DNA of 57,670 nucleotides, from NCBI RefSeq assembly GCF_903642205.1, contig NZ_CAHJWH010000002.1:1-57670 (forward strand), written 5' to 3'. A program made the translations under genes and the position numbers. This DNA is from Caulobacter sp. S45 (GTDB taxonomy: Bacteria > Pseudomonadota > Alphaproteobacteria > Caulobacterales > Caulobacteraceae). The notes under the pieces were generated by a model. That model was not told where the DNA came from, ran no database searches, and worked only from the letters and a program-made list of their open reading frames with translations. Below, piece by piece: positions 38,501-50,086 of the stretch; positions within the stretch are counted from its first letter, which is position 1, and each line of letters begins with the position of its first letter.

Positions 38501-38504
<4 letters not shown>
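38094..38504 (+). CDS. small unknown protein between the two MetH parts
   Basis: A 136-residue protein with no Cys and no signal peptide or membrane segment. The charged N-terminal part is followed by a central [13 protein letters not shown] and by a helical [21 protein letters not shown] region. I do not recognise a family. The start is a GTG at 38094 with a weak ribosome site. The stop overlaps the ATG of the MetH C-part (ATGA), so translation is tied into the methionine operon. It could be an accessory or assembly factor for the split enzyme, but this is only positional inference. Confidence 0.6.
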
Positions 38505-41143
<2,639 letters not shown>

Positions 41144-41412
41144 CTCCCTCTCGGGAGACATGCAGGCGCCTGAGGCGTCAAGCCGATCTGAGCTGGAGTA
41201 AGCCCAGAGCAACTCAGCTGCGCAGGATGATCCAGCTCATTGCCTGCCGGACTTGACGAGCGTTCCATCTTTGACATGGACTTGGTAGCCCGGCCGGCCC
41301 ATGGCTGATGCCGGTTCTTTTCGCTATCGCAACATCTCCAACATTGCACCGCGGACGCCCGTGCCCTAGCACCCGCTCGGGCCGGAGGAGCCATCCCCGG
41401 CGGAGATAGTGA
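41144..41412. other. intergenic stretch with lower GC, no confident gene
   Basis: These 269 bases lie between metH and the second efflux operon. Composition drops (about 41200-41350) relative to both flanks. A 21-codon open frame on the minus strand (41251-41301 region, MGRPGYQVHVKDGTLVKSGR) has no good ribosome site and is unproven. The promoter for the efflux operon should lie here, but I cannot place it firmly. Confidence 0.3.
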
Positions 41413-42606
41413 ATGCGTGCGATCACGCTGATGGTTGCGATCTGCGTCGGCGTCGCCGGATGCGCCAAGAAGGCCCCGCCCAAGCCCCCGCCGCCGACCG
41501 TGATCGTCTCCAAGCCCCTGGCCAAGAAGATCGTGGACTGGGACGACTTCGTGGGCCGCTTCGAGGCGATCGACTCCGTGGACATCCGTCCGCGGGTGAG
41601 CGGGTATCTGAAGTCGATCGGCTTCACTGACGGCCAGGTGGTCCGCAAGGGCCAGGTGCTGTTCGTCATCGACCCCCGCCCCTACCAGGCGGCGCTGGAC
41701 CAGGCCAAGGGGCAGGAGGCGCGTGCGGTCGCCACCCTGGCCAACGCCAGGATCGAGCGCGCCCGGGCCGAGCGCCTGTACGCGGCCAAGGCGATCGCCG
41801 AGCAGGAGTACGAGACCCGCCTGGCCGCCGAACAGCAGGCGGCCGCCGACCTGGTCGCCGCCCGCGCCACCACCGCGACAGCCGCCCTGAACCTGAGCTT
41901 CACCCGGGTGACCGCGCCCCAGGACGGCCTGGCCTCGGATCGCCGGGTGGCGCCCGGCAACCTGGTGACCCAGGACACCACCATCCTGACCAACATCACC
42001 GACCTGAACCCGATCCGCTTCAGCTTCTACGGCGCGGAGTCGCTCTATCTGAAGTACCAGCGCCAGGCGGCGATGGGCAGCCGGCCCAGTTCCCGCACCT
42101 TCGCCAACCCGGTGGAGATCCGGCTGCAGGACCAGCCCAACTTCGCCATCCGCGGCCGCATGGACTTCGTGGACAACACGTTGGACGCGAACTCGGGCAC
42201 GATCCGGGGCCGCGCCCTGGTGGACAATCCCAAGCTGATCTACCTGCCGGGCCTGTTCGGCCACCTGCGCCTGCTGGGCTCCGGCGCCTATCAGGCCCTG
42301 CTCATCCCCGACGATGTCACCACGACCCAGCAGAGCGACACGGTCGTCTATGTGGTCGGCCGCGACGGCAAGATCGAGCAGCGCAAGATCACCGAGGGGC
42401 CGCTGGTGGACGGCCTGCGCGTGGTGACCGGTGGCCTCAAGGCCGGGGACGATCTGGTTATCGACGGCCTGCAGCGCGCCAAGGTGGGCGTCGAGGTGAA
42501 GGTCAAGCAGGGCAGGATCACCCCGCCCGACCCCGGCGCCTCGCCCACGCCCGCCGACCTCGCGCCCCCCGCCGCCGCCGGCACCTACGCCGGCCAGATC
42601 CAGTAA
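41413..42606 (+). CDS. RND efflux periplasmic adaptor subunit (AcrA/MexA type)
   Basis: A 397-residue lipoprotein. The signal ends at a lipobox GVAGC near residue 17. Then come the lipoyl half (IRPRVSGYLKSIGFTDGQVVRKGQVLF), a long helical hairpin (about residues 90-170) and the second half with TRVTAPQDGLASDRRVAPGN. It has an AcrA-type barrel and membrane-proximal domain (RGRALVDNPKLIYLPGLFG). The ATG is preceded by GGAG. It is first in the operon with the permease (16 bases) and outer-membrane factor. Confidence 0.93.
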   Translation: MRAITLMVAICVGVAGCAKKAPPKPPPPTVIVSKPLAKKIVDWDDFVGRFEAIDSVDIRPRVSGYLKSIGFTDGQVVRKGQVLFVIDPRPYQAALDQAKGQEARAVATLANARIERARAERLYAAKAIAEQEYETRLAAEQQAAADLVAARATTATAALNLSFTRVTAPQDGLASDRRVAPGNLVTQDTTILTNITDLNPIRFSFYGAESLYLKYQRQAAMGSRPSSRTFANPVEIRLQDQPNFAIRGRMDFVDNTLDANSGTIRGRALVDNPKLIYLPGLFGHLRLLGSGAYQALLIPDDVTTTQQSDTVVYVVGRDGKIEQRKITEGPLVDGLRVVTGGLKAGDDLVIDGLQRAKVGVEVKVKQGRITPPDPGASPTPADLAPPAAAGTYAGQIQ

Positions 42607-42621
42607 GGCGGCCCACGGGCG

Positions 42622-45600
42622 ATGCGTTTTTCCCACTTCATGATCGACCGGCCGGTGTTCGCGGCCGTCATCGCCATCCTGATCACCCTGCTGGGCGCCA
42701 TCGCCTACCCGAACCTGCCGGCCGCCCAGTACCCGGAGATCGTGCCGCCGACCGTCAACGTGACGCTGACCTATCCCGGCGCCTCGGCCGAGACCATCGC
42801 CGAGACCGTGGCCGACCCTCTCGAGGAACAGATCAACGGGGTGGAGGACATGATCTACATGTCCTCCCAGTCCACCGGCGACGGCAACCTGCAGATCACC
42901 GTCACCTTCAAGCTCGGCACCGACCTCGACAAGGCCCAGGAGCTTGTAGAGAACCGGGTCGACACCGCCAAGCCCCGCCTGCCCCAGGAGATCCAGTCCA
43001 CCGGCATCACGGTGCGCAAGAGCTCGCCGGACATCCTGCTGGCGGTGCACATGTACTCGCCGGACAAGTCTCTGGACCAGCAGTACGTGGCCAACTACGT
43101 CACCCTGCAGGTCCAGAACCCCCTGTTGCGGCTGCCGGGCGTCGGCGACGTGTCGGTGCGTGCGGCGCGCGACTACTCCATCCGCATCTGGATCGACCCG
43201 GACAAGGCGGCGGCGCGCAACCTCACGGTGGACGACATCGTCACCCAGCTGAGGAACCACAACGTCCAGGTCGCCGCCGGCAACATCGGTTCGCCGCCTT
43301 TCGGGAACAATCCGGCCGCCTACCAGCTGCAGGTCCAGACCCAGGGCCGGCTGGTGACGCCTGCGGAGTTCGCCGACATCGTGCTGAAGCGCGACGACCA
43401 GGGGCGCATCACGCGCGTCTCGGACGTGGCGCGGGTGACGCTGGGCGCCGCCACCTACACCACCAACGCCTATCTCGGCATCCTCAAGGACGGCAAGCCG
43501 GACACCAACCCCGCCGCCGCCATCGGCATCCTGCAGCAGCCCGGCACCAATGCGCTGCAGGCCGCCGACGCCGTCATCAAGGAGATGGCGGAGCTGAAGA
43601 AGAGCTTCCCGCCGGGGCTCGACTACCAGATCATCTACAACCCCACCCAGTACATCAAGGACAGCATCACCGAGGTGCAGCGCACCCTGTTCGAGGCGCT
43701 GATCCTGGTGGTGGTGGTGGTGATCGTCTTCCTGCAGAGCTGGCGCGCGGCGATCATCCCGATCCTGGCCATCCCGGTCAGCCTGATCGGCACGCTGGCG
43801 GTGATGCTGGCGGCGGGGTTTTCGCTCAACAACCTGTCGCTGTTCGGCCTGGTGCTGGCCATCGGCATCGTGGTCGACGACGCCATTGTCGTGGTGGAGA
43901 ACGTCGAGCGCCACCTCGAAGACGGCATGAGCCCCCCCGAAGCCGCCCATGCCACCATGGACGAGGTGGGCGGCGCCCTGGTCGCCATCGCGCTCGTGCT
44001 CTCGGCGGTGTTCATCCCCGCGGCCTTCATCAGCGGCATCTCGGGCCAGTTCTACCGCCAGTTCGCCCTGACCATCGCCACGGCCACCATCTTCTCCCTG
44101 ATCGTGTCGCTGACCCTGTCCCCCGCCATGGCCGCCCTGCTGCTGAAGCCCAAGCACCAGCACGGCGGCAAGCGCGGGCCGGCCTGGATGCGGCCGTTCA
44201 GCGTCGGCGCGCAGACGTTCAACAAGGGCTTCGACCGGCTGAGCCGGGGCTACGGCAACCTGACACGGCGGTTGCTGCGCATGGCCGTGCTCATGCTGGT
44301 GATCTATGCCGGCCTGATCGCGCTGACCGTCTGGCGGATCGGGGCGACGCCCGTGGGCTTCATCCCGTCCCAGGACCAGGGCAATGTCATCATGGCGGCG
44401 AACCTGCCCAACGGATCCTCGCTGTCGCGAACCGACACCCTGATCCGCAAGACCATTCCTCTCGCGCTTGGATCCAAGGGCATGATCGGCGCATCCACCT
44501 ATGCCGGGGTGGACGCCTCCACCCAGACCACCAACTCCGCCTCCGGACAGGCCTACCTGATCGAGGACAGCTTCGAGAACCGCCACAAGGCCCATGTCAC
44601 GCTGAAGAGCATGATCGCCGACGAGCAGAAGCGGCTGCAGTCGATCCCCGGCGCCCAGATCCGCATCCTGCCGCCGCCGCCCGTACGCGGCATCGGCACT
44701 CAGGGCGGGGTGAAGATGATCATCGAGGACCGGAGCGGGAAGGCCAACTACAAGCAGCTGGAGCAGGTCGCCCAGGAGATGGTCGACGCCGTCAACCAGG
44801 ACCCCAGCGTCACCGGCGCCTACGAGACCTTCAACACCAAGACTCCCCGCTTGCTGGCTAACATCGACCGGGTGAAGGCGGAGTACTTCGGCGTCAACGA
44901 CAGTTCTGTCTTCAACACCCTGCAGACCTATCTGGGCTCAAGCTACATCAATGACTTCAACTACCTGAACCACACCTACGAGGTGTTCGCCCAGGCCGAC
45001 ACGCCCTACCGCATGGACGCCTCGGAAATCCAGCAGCTGCAGACCCGCACCAACAGCGGCGCGATGATGCCGCTGGGCGCGGTGATCGACGTCAAGCGCG
45101 TCACCGGTCCCTACCGCGTGCTGCGCTACCAGCTGTTCCCCGCCGCCGAGGTCCAGGCCAACACGCCCCCCGGCCGCTCCACCGGCCAGACCATGAAGGC
45201 GATGGAAGAGATCGCCACCCGCATCCTGCCCGAGGGCTACCACTATGAGTGGACCGAGCTGGCCTACCAGCAGGAAGCTGCCGGCAACACCGCAGGCCTG
45301 GTGTTCGTGCTGGCCGTGGTGCTGGTCTTCCTGCTGCTGGCGGCGCTGTACGAGAGCGTGACCATGCCGCTGGCGGTGATCCTGATCGTGCCCATGTGCC
45401 TGCTGGCCGCCATCACCGGCGTGAACATCATGGGGCTGGACAACAACATCCTGACCCAGATCGGCTTCATCGTACTGGTGGGCCTGGCCGCCAAGAACGC
45501 CATCCTGATCGTGGAGTTTGCGCGCCAGGGCGAGATCGAGCACGGACACGACCGCTACAAGGCCGCGACCGAAGCGGCCCGCACCCGCCTGCGTCCGATC

Positions 45601-45852
45601 CTGATGACCTCCTTCGCCTTCATTCTGGGCGTGGTGCCGCTGGCGTTTGCAAGCGGGGCCGGCGCGGAGCTGCGTCAGGCGCTGGGGGTCGCGGTGTTCT
45701 TCGGCATGATCGGGGTGACCGTGTTCGGCCTGATCTTCACCCCGGTCTTCTACACCGTGGCCCGCGCGCTCGGCGACCGCCTGCCCAAGCCCGCCAAGCC
45801 CCCGCCCGAGGCGCCCACCACCGGCGGCATGCCGACCGGGGCCGAGGTCTGA
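42622..45852 (+). CDS. RND efflux permease (AcrB/MexF type)
   Basis: A 1076-residue 12-helix inner-membrane pump. It opens MRFSHFMIDRPVFAAVIAIL, as HAE1 pumps do. Proton-relay residues are Asp419-Asp420 (GIVVDDAIVVVENVERH), and the partner Lys is in VGLAAKNAILIVEFARQG. The porter domain has the usual repeats. The stop and the next start share one base (TGATG). It is likely a broad-substrate drug or solvent exporter; no regulator adjoins it. Confidence 0.95.
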   Translation: MRFSHFMIDRPVFAAVIAILITLLGAIAYPNLPAAQYPEIVPPTVNVTLTYPGASAETIAETVADPLEEQINGVEDMIYMSSQSTGDGNLQITVTFKLGTDLDKAQELVENRVDTAKPRLPQEIQSTGITVRKSSPDILLAVHMYSPDKSLDQQYVANYVTLQVQNPLLRLPGVGDVSVRAARDYSIRIWIDPDKAAARNLTVDDIVTQLRNHNVQVAAGNIGSPPFGNNPAAYQLQVQTQGRLVTPAEFADIVLKRDDQGRITRVSDVARVTLGAATYTTNAYLGILKDGKPDTNPAAAIGILQQPGTNALQAADAVIKEMAELKKSFPPGLDYQIIYNPTQYIKDSITEVQRTLFEALILVVVVVIVFLQSWRAAIIPILAIPVSLIGTLAVMLAAGFSLNNLSLFGLVLAIGIVVDDAIVVVENVERHLEDGMSPPEAAHATMDEVGGALVAIALVLSAVFIPAAFISGISGQFYRQFALTIATATIFSLIVSLTLSPAMAALLLKPKHQHGGKRGPAWMRPFSVGAQTFNKGFDRLSRGYGNLTRRLLRMAVLMLVIYAGLIALTVWRIGATPVGFIPSQDQGNVIMAANLPNGSSLSRTDTLIRKTIPLALGSKGMIGASTYAGVDASTQTTNSASGQAYLIEDSFENRHKAHVTLKSMIADEQKRLQSIPGAQIRILPPPPVRGIGTQGGVKMIIEDRSGKANYKQLEQVAQEMVDAVNQDPSVTGAYETFNTKTPRLLANIDRVKAEYFGVNDSSVFNTLQTYLGSSYINDFNYLNHTYEVFAQADTPYRMDASEIQQLQTRTNSGAMMPLGAVIDVKRVTGPYRVLRYQLFPAAEVQANTPPGRSTGQTMKAMEEIATRILPEGYHYEWTELAYQQEAAGNTAGLVFVLAVVLVFLLLAALYESVTMPLAVILIVPMCLLAAITGVNIMGLDNNILTQIGFIVLVGLAAKNAILIVEFARQGEIEHGHDRYKAATEAARTRLRPILMTSFAFILGVVPLAFASGAGAELRQALGVAVFFGMIGVTVFGLIFTPVFYTVARALGDRLPKPAKPPPEAPTTGGMPTGAEV

Positions 45853-47378
45853 TGCGCCAGCTCGCGCCTCGCCTCGCCGGCCTGCTCAGCTGTGCAGCCC
45901 TCACCGGCTGCGTGGTCGGTCCCAAGTACGTCCCGCCCTCCACACCCGCGCCCGACCAGCCGGGCGGCGGCAAGTTTGCGGCCAGCGCGCCGGACACCTC
46001 CACCGGGTCGCCCCTGCCGCCGGACTGGTGGCGGCTCTACAACGACGCCGCGCTCAACGACCTCGTTCAGGACGCCCTGCTCCACAACAACACGCTGAAG
46101 CAGTCCGCCGCCAACTTGGTGCAGGCGCGCGCCGCCCTGACGCTCGCCCGCTCCGCCCGCCTGCCCTCCACCAACCTCACCGGCAGCGCCCAGTACGGCG
46201 TCAGCGGCGATAGCCTCTTCGCGTCCGCGATCCGCAGCGGCGGCGACTCCGCCGGCAGCACCGCCTCGATCGTCCCGCCCGCACAAAGCTACTATTCCTA
46301 CGGCCTGGACGTCTCCTACGAGGTGGATCTGTTCGGGCGTATAACCCGCACCATCCAGGCCGCCCGCGCCGACGCCCAGGCCCAGGCCGCAGCCCTCGAC
46401 TACACCCGCGTCAGCGTCGCCGGCGAGACCACCCGGGCCTATGTCAACGCCTGCGCCTTCGGTCAGGAGGCCGAGGTCGCCCAGCGCGCGGTGGACGTGG
46501 TCCAGCAGACGCTCGCCGTCACCAAGGCGCAGCAGGCGGCCGGCGGCGTCGGCCAGCTCGAAGTGGTCCAGCAGCAGGGCCTGCTGCAGCAGGTCCAGGC
46601 CGACCAGCCGGCCTACGACGCCCAGCGCCGCAGCGCCTTGTTCCAATTGGCGGTGCTGACAGGCAAGCCCCCGGAAGCCATCTCCAAGGACGCCGATGCC
46701 TGCAAGGCCCCGCCGACGCTGAAGCAGCTGGTGCCGGTGGGCGACGGCCAGGCCCTGATCCGCCGCCGCCCGGACCTGCGCGAGGCCGAGCGGCAGCTGG
46801 CCGGTAACGTCGCCCGCATCGGCGTCGCCACCGCCGACCTCTACCCCACCATCACGATCGGCGGATCGGCAGCGGAGTCGGCCACCAAGCTCGGCAACCT
46901 GGCCTCCACCGGCGGCCTGAGCTATCTCATCGGCCCGCTGCTGAGCTGGAGTTTCCCCAACACCCTGGCGGTACAGGCGCAGATCCGGGAAGCGCGCGCC
47001 GCCGCCTCAGCCTCGCTGGCCAACTTCCAGCAGACCGTGCTGCAGGCGCTGCAGGACGTGGAGACCTCGCTCGTCGCCTACCAGGGCGAGCTTCGCCGCA
47101 ACAAGTCGCTCAAGGGCGCCGACGACGCGCAGCGCCACGCCTTCGACCTCCAGCGCATCCGCTACCGCGAAGGCTCGGCCAGCTATCTCGACCTGCTGAC
47201 CGCCGAAACCAACCTCGTCAACGCCGACCTGGCTCTGGCCGACTCCGACCAGGCGCTGGCCTCCGACCAGGTCACCGTGTTCAAGTCGCTCGGGGGCGGC
47301 TGGGAGCAGGCGCCGCCTGTCACGCCGCTGCCGATCCCGGACAGCAAGAAGGGCGACGCGGTCACCCCGGTCGCCTGA
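45852..47378 (+). CDS. RND efflux outer-membrane lipoprotein (NodT/OprM family)
   Basis: A 508-residue outer-membrane factor with a lipobox ALTGC near residue 20 (then VVGPKYVPPSTP). Landmarks are DWWRLYNDAALNDLVQDAL, SYEVDLFGRITRTIQAARAD, ALIRRRPDLREAERQLA and REGSASYLDLLTAETNLVNADL. It forms the trimeric exit duct for the permease upstream. The C-terminal 25 residues are Pro-rich. It has no Gly/Thr insertion, unlike the factor of the first pump at 6010. Confidence 0.93.
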   Translation: MRQLAPRLAGLLSCAALTGCVVGPKYVPPSTPAPDQPGGGKFAASAPDTSTGSPLPPDWWRLYNDAALNDLVQDALLHNNTLKQSAANLVQARAALTLARSARLPSTNLTGSAQYGVSGDSLFASAIRSGGDSAGSTASIVPPAQSYYSYGLDVSYEVDLFGRITRTIQAARADAQAQAAALDYTRVSVAGETTRAYVNACAFGQEAEVAQRAVDVVQQTLAVTKAQQAAGGVGQLEVVQQQGLLQQVQADQPAYDAQRRSALFQLAVLTGKPPEAISKDADACKAPPTLKQLVPVGDGQALIRRRPDLREAERQLAGNVARIGVATADLYPTITIGGSAAESATKLGNLASTGGLSYLIGPLLSWSFPNTLAVQAQIREARAAASASLANFQQTVLQALQDVETSLVAYQGELRRNKSLKGADDAQRHAFDLQRIRYREGSASYLDLLTAETNLVNADLALADSDQALASDQVTVFKSLGGGWEQAPPVTPLPIPDSKKGDAVTPVA

Positions 47379-47447
47379 GCCGCTTTCAGCCATTCGTAAG
47401 TCGAAGGCGCGAAACTCGCCCGGTTCTTCGACGCCTCGGGTCACGTC

Positions 47448-48248
47448 ATGCTGTTCGGCATCCTCCTCTCCGCCGCCGTGGCGCTGCTCGCCATGGGGCT
47501 GGTCCATGTGCTGGTGGAGCGGCGCTCTCCCGTCGCGCCGGTCCCGCCCAACCACCGGCTGCTGAATCTGGCGACCATGCTGGCCTGGCTTATGCTGAAC
47601 GCTGCGGTCGGGCCGCTGCTGGTCGGCGCGGTCGCGGTCGGCGCGAACCGCCTTGGCGGTGGGATGATCGTCCTGTCCGACCACGGCTGGGGACTGGCCG
47701 CAGGCGCCTTTGCCTACGTTTTCGTCGCCGACGCCGGCGAGTACGGCTTCCACCGCCTGCAGCACACCGTTCCCTGGCTCTGGTCGCTGCACACCCTGCA
47801 CCACAGCGAGCCGCACATAAACTCCACCTCCGGCGTGCTGCACCACTGGTCGGCGATGATCATGCGCACCGCCTTCGTCGCCTTGCCGCTCGGGCTGCTG
47901 TTCAGGGCGCCGGCGGCCGTCCTCTCGATCTATTTCCTGTCGACCCTCTACGTGCACTTCATGCACGCCAACTCCACGCTGGATTTCGGCCGGTTGTCCT
48001 GGCTGTTGTCCTCGCCCAGCTACCACCGCATCCATCACTCGGTGGAGCCGGAACACTATGACCGGAACTTCGCCTTCATCTTCCCGATCTACGACGTGGC
48101 CCTTGGCACCTACCGGCGGGCCCGGCCCGGCGAGCTCCCCGCCACGGGCCTGGAGGACGGTGACCGCCCCCACGACCTTCTGGAGGTGATGCTCTGGCCG
48201 GTGCGGCGTCGCTTGCGCCGATGGAATGGCTTGATCACCGCCCAATAG
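47448..48248 (+). CDS. sterol desaturase / fatty acid hydroxylase family protein
   Basis: A 266-residue membrane di-iron enzyme. The histidine boxes are HRLQH, HTLHHS and HRIHHS, in the order and spacing of the FA_hydroxylase superfamily. Four to five hydrophobic segments are visible. Family members hydroxylate or desaturate lipids, sterols, hopanoids or carotenoids; the substrate is unknown. The ATG at 47448 precedes a typical transmembrane start. It is 69 bases downstream of the efflux operon and may be independently expressed. A strong hairpin follows its stop. Confidence 0.88.
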   Translation: MLFGILLSAAVALLAMGLVHVLVERRSPVAPVPPNHRLLNLATMLAWLMLNAAVGPLLVGAVAVGANRLGGGMIVLSDHGWGLAAGAFAYVFVADAGEYGFHRLQHTVPWLWSLHTLHHSEPHINSTSGVLHHWSAMIMRTAFVALPLGLLFRAPAAVLSIYFLSTLYVHFMHANSTLDFGRLSWLLSSPSYHRIHHSVEPEHYDRNFAFIFPIYDVALGTYRRARPGELPATGLEDGDRPHDLLEVMLWPVRRRLRRWNGLITAQ

Positions 48249-48250
48249 AA

Positions 48251-48274
48251 AGGGCCGCCACGACGGGCGGCCCT
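48251..48274 (-). terminator. intrinsic terminator between convergent genes
   Basis: AGGGCCGCC (48251-48259) and GGCGGCCCT (48266-48274) form a perfect 9-bp stem with a six-base loop. On the minus strand it is followed by TTTCTATT, fitting the small glycine-zipper gene at 48297. From the plus side it lies directly after the hydroxylase stop. Confidence 0.7.
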
Positions 48275-48296
48275 CCTGCCGGATGCGACGGCGAGA

Positions 48297-48887
48297 TCAG
48301 TAGCCGTAGCTGGCTTCCCAGCGCAGGCTGCGGCCCACATAGTCGAGCTGCGACTGGACGTAGCCCTGCTGGTCCGGGGTCAGCTGGCCGTAGCGCTGGT
48401 AGTTGTTCCGCGCATAGCGGCGGACCTGGCTCAGGCGGGCATAGGCCTGCTGGGCCTCGCCTGGGCTGATCCGGCCGTTGGCGGACAGGCGGTTGATCCG
48501 CTGCTGCAGGAAATCGATGCGAGCCCTCACATCGGTCGGCGCACCGCGCCAGAACCCGCCGGCGCCGACAGGGCCGTAGGCCGGCGGCGGAGCACCGTAG
48601 CCCGGCTGGGGATAGTAATAGCCCGGAGGGCAGGGATCGTTGCGCTGTCCGGCGATCACGTTGCCGGCCACGCCACCGCCGACCGCGCCCAGAACCGCAC
48701 CTTCACCGCGGGAGTGGCGGCCCGCCAGCACGCTGCCGAGCACGGCGCCCGCGCCCGCGCCGAGAACGGTGCCTTCCACCCGGCTGTTCTGGTTGGACTG
48801 CACGCACGCCGGGTTCGGCGGCTGGGCCAGGGCGGCGCTCGGCAGGACGGCCGCCATGGCCCCGGCCAGAATAAGCTTCTTCTTCAT
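48297..48887 (-). CDS. secreted glycine-zipper envelope protein
   Basis: A 196-residue exported protein. The signal peptide is about residues 1-21 (AAVLPSAALAQ). It then has two glycine-zipper stretches (GTVLGAGAGAVLGSVLAG and GAVLGAVGGGVAGNVIAG), which usually pack as membrane-associated helices. A Tyr/Pro-rich linker (PPGYYYPQPGYGAPPPAYG) and a charged helical C-terminal part follow (RARIDFLQQRINRLSANGRI). The function is unknown. The ATG has GGAGGCAAGAC upstream. Confidence 0.75.
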   Translation of the reverse strand: MKKKLILAGAMAAVLPSAALAQPPNPACVQSNQNSRVEGTVLGAGAGAVLGSVLAGRHSRGEGAVLGAVGGGVAGNVIAGQRNDPCPPGYYYPQPGYGAPPPAYGPVGAGGFWRGAPTDVRARIDFLQQRINRLSANGRISPGEAQQAYARLSQVRRYARNNYQRYGQLTPDQQGYVQSQLDYVGRSLRWEASYGY

Positions 48888-48966
48888 GTCTTGCCTCCGT
48901 CAGCACGCCTCCAGGGCGTGCAGCCTGTTTCGAATGGCGGGACGGTAGCCCCGCCAAGCTGAACCA

Positions 48967-49000
48967 GGGCTGACGACAGGGCTCACGCCTGCGTCAGCCC
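48967..49000 (-). terminator. hairpin downstream of the 63-residue gene
   Basis: GGGCTGACG (48967-48975) pairs with CGTCAGCCC (48992-49000) over 9 bp with a 16-base loop. It sits seven bases beyond the stop of the small gene at 49007. No T-run is seen, so it is a plausible but weak terminator. Confidence 0.4.
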
Positions 49001-49006
49001 CGAGAC

Positions 49007-49198
49007 TCAGCGGTGGTAGTGGCGGTGGGCCATGTAGTGACCGACCGCGCAGCCGCCCGCCGCGCCGACAAGGGCGTGGTGGCCGGCGAAATGGCCGGCG
49101 ACGCCGCCGACCAGGGCGCCCTTCAGGCAGCCCCTCGCCTCGGCCGCGCCTGCGGTCAGGGCGAGTGCAGCGGTGGCGGCGATCAGGATGGTCTTCAT
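49007..49198 (-). CDS. small secreted Gly/His-rich protein
   Basis: A 63-residue exported peptide. The signal peptide is about residues 1-21 (TAALALTAGAAEA). The mature part reads CLKGALVGGVAGHFAGHHAL, then GAAGGCAVGHYMAHRHYH, with two Cys and about eight His. It matches the short glycine-zipper '17 kDa surface antigen-like' proteins of this lineage. His-rich ends could bind metal; this is inference. The ATG at 49198 opens a normal signal peptide. Confidence 0.7.
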   Translation of the reverse strand: MKTILIAATAALALTAGAAEARGCLKGALVGGVAGHFAGHHALVGAAGGCAVGHYMAHRHYHR

Positions 49199-49294
49199 GT
49201 GGGTTTCCTCAGATGGCGGTTGCTGAACGCAAAAGGCCAAGCTTGGGTCCCCCGCCGCCCAGCTTACCTGGCTGAGCGGGACCCGCCGGACGCG

Positions 49295-50077
49295 TTAAAC
49301 CACGCGATCCACCAGCATGGCCTTGATCGAGGCGATCGCCTTGGCCGGGTTCAGCCCCTTCGGACACACCTGCGCGCAGTTCATGATGGTGTGGCAGCGA
49401 TAGAGCTTGAACGGGTCTTCCAGGTAGTCGAGCCGCTCGCCCCGCGCCTCGTCGCGGCTGTCGGCCAGCCAGCGATAGGCCTGCAGCAGGGCGGCGGGAC
49501 CCAGGTACTTCTCCTGGTTCCACCAGTAGCTCGGGCAGGACGTGGAGCAGCAGGCGCACATTATGCACTCGTACAGTCCGTCGACCAGGCCGCGGTCCTC
49601 CGGCGTCTGCACCCACTCCTTCTGAGGCTCGGGCGTGTCGGTGTGCAGCCAGGGTTCGATCGATTCGTACTGGGCGAAAAACAGCGTCAGGTCCGCCACC
49701 AGGTCCTTGATCACCGGCATGTGCGGCAGGGGCGAGATGGTGATCTCCTTGCCCGGAACGTCGGACCAGGCATGGGTGCAGGCCAAGGTATTACGGCCGC
49801 CCAGGTTGACCGAACAGGAGCCGCACACGCCCTCGCGGCAGGAGCGGCGGATCGCGAGGGTCGGGTCCACGGTGTTCTTGATGTGCAGGATCACGTCGAG
49901 CACCATCGGCCCGCAGGATCCGACATCCACGTCGTAGGTGTCCCAGCGCGGATTGGAATCCACTTCGGGATCGTAGCGATAGACCTTGAAGGTCTTGACC
50001 TTCTTGGCCCCCTCGGGCGCAGGGTGGTGTTTGCCCTTGGTAAGCTTGGAGTTCTTCGGAAGCGCGAATTCAGCCAT
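49295..50077 (-). CDS. sdhB: succinate dehydrogenase iron-sulfur subunit
   Basis: A 260-residue subunit that carries electrons from SdhA to ubiquinone through three clusters. The [2Fe-2S] motif is [12 protein letters not shown]. The [4Fe-4S] and [3Fe-4S] motifs lie in [16 protein letters not shown] and [11 protein letters not shown]. The ATG at 50077 is preceded by AGGA, which overlaps the stop codon of the VapD-like gene. Thus sdhB translation is physically tied to that inserted gene. Confidence 0.96.
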   Translation of the reverse strand: MAEFALPKNSKLTKGKHHPAPEGAKKVKTFKVYRYDPEVDSNPRWDTYDVDVGSCGPMVLDVILHIKNTVDPTLAIRRSCREGVCGSCSVNLGGRNTLACTHAWSDVPGKEITISPLPHMPVIKDLVADLTLFFAQYESIEPWLHTDTPEPQKEWVQTPEDRGLVDGLYECIMCACCSTSCPSYWWNQEKYLGPAALLQAYRWLADSRDEARGERLDYLEDPFKLYRCHTIMNCAQVCPKGLNPAKAIASIKAMLVDRVV

Positions 50078-50086
50078 GAGCGTGTC

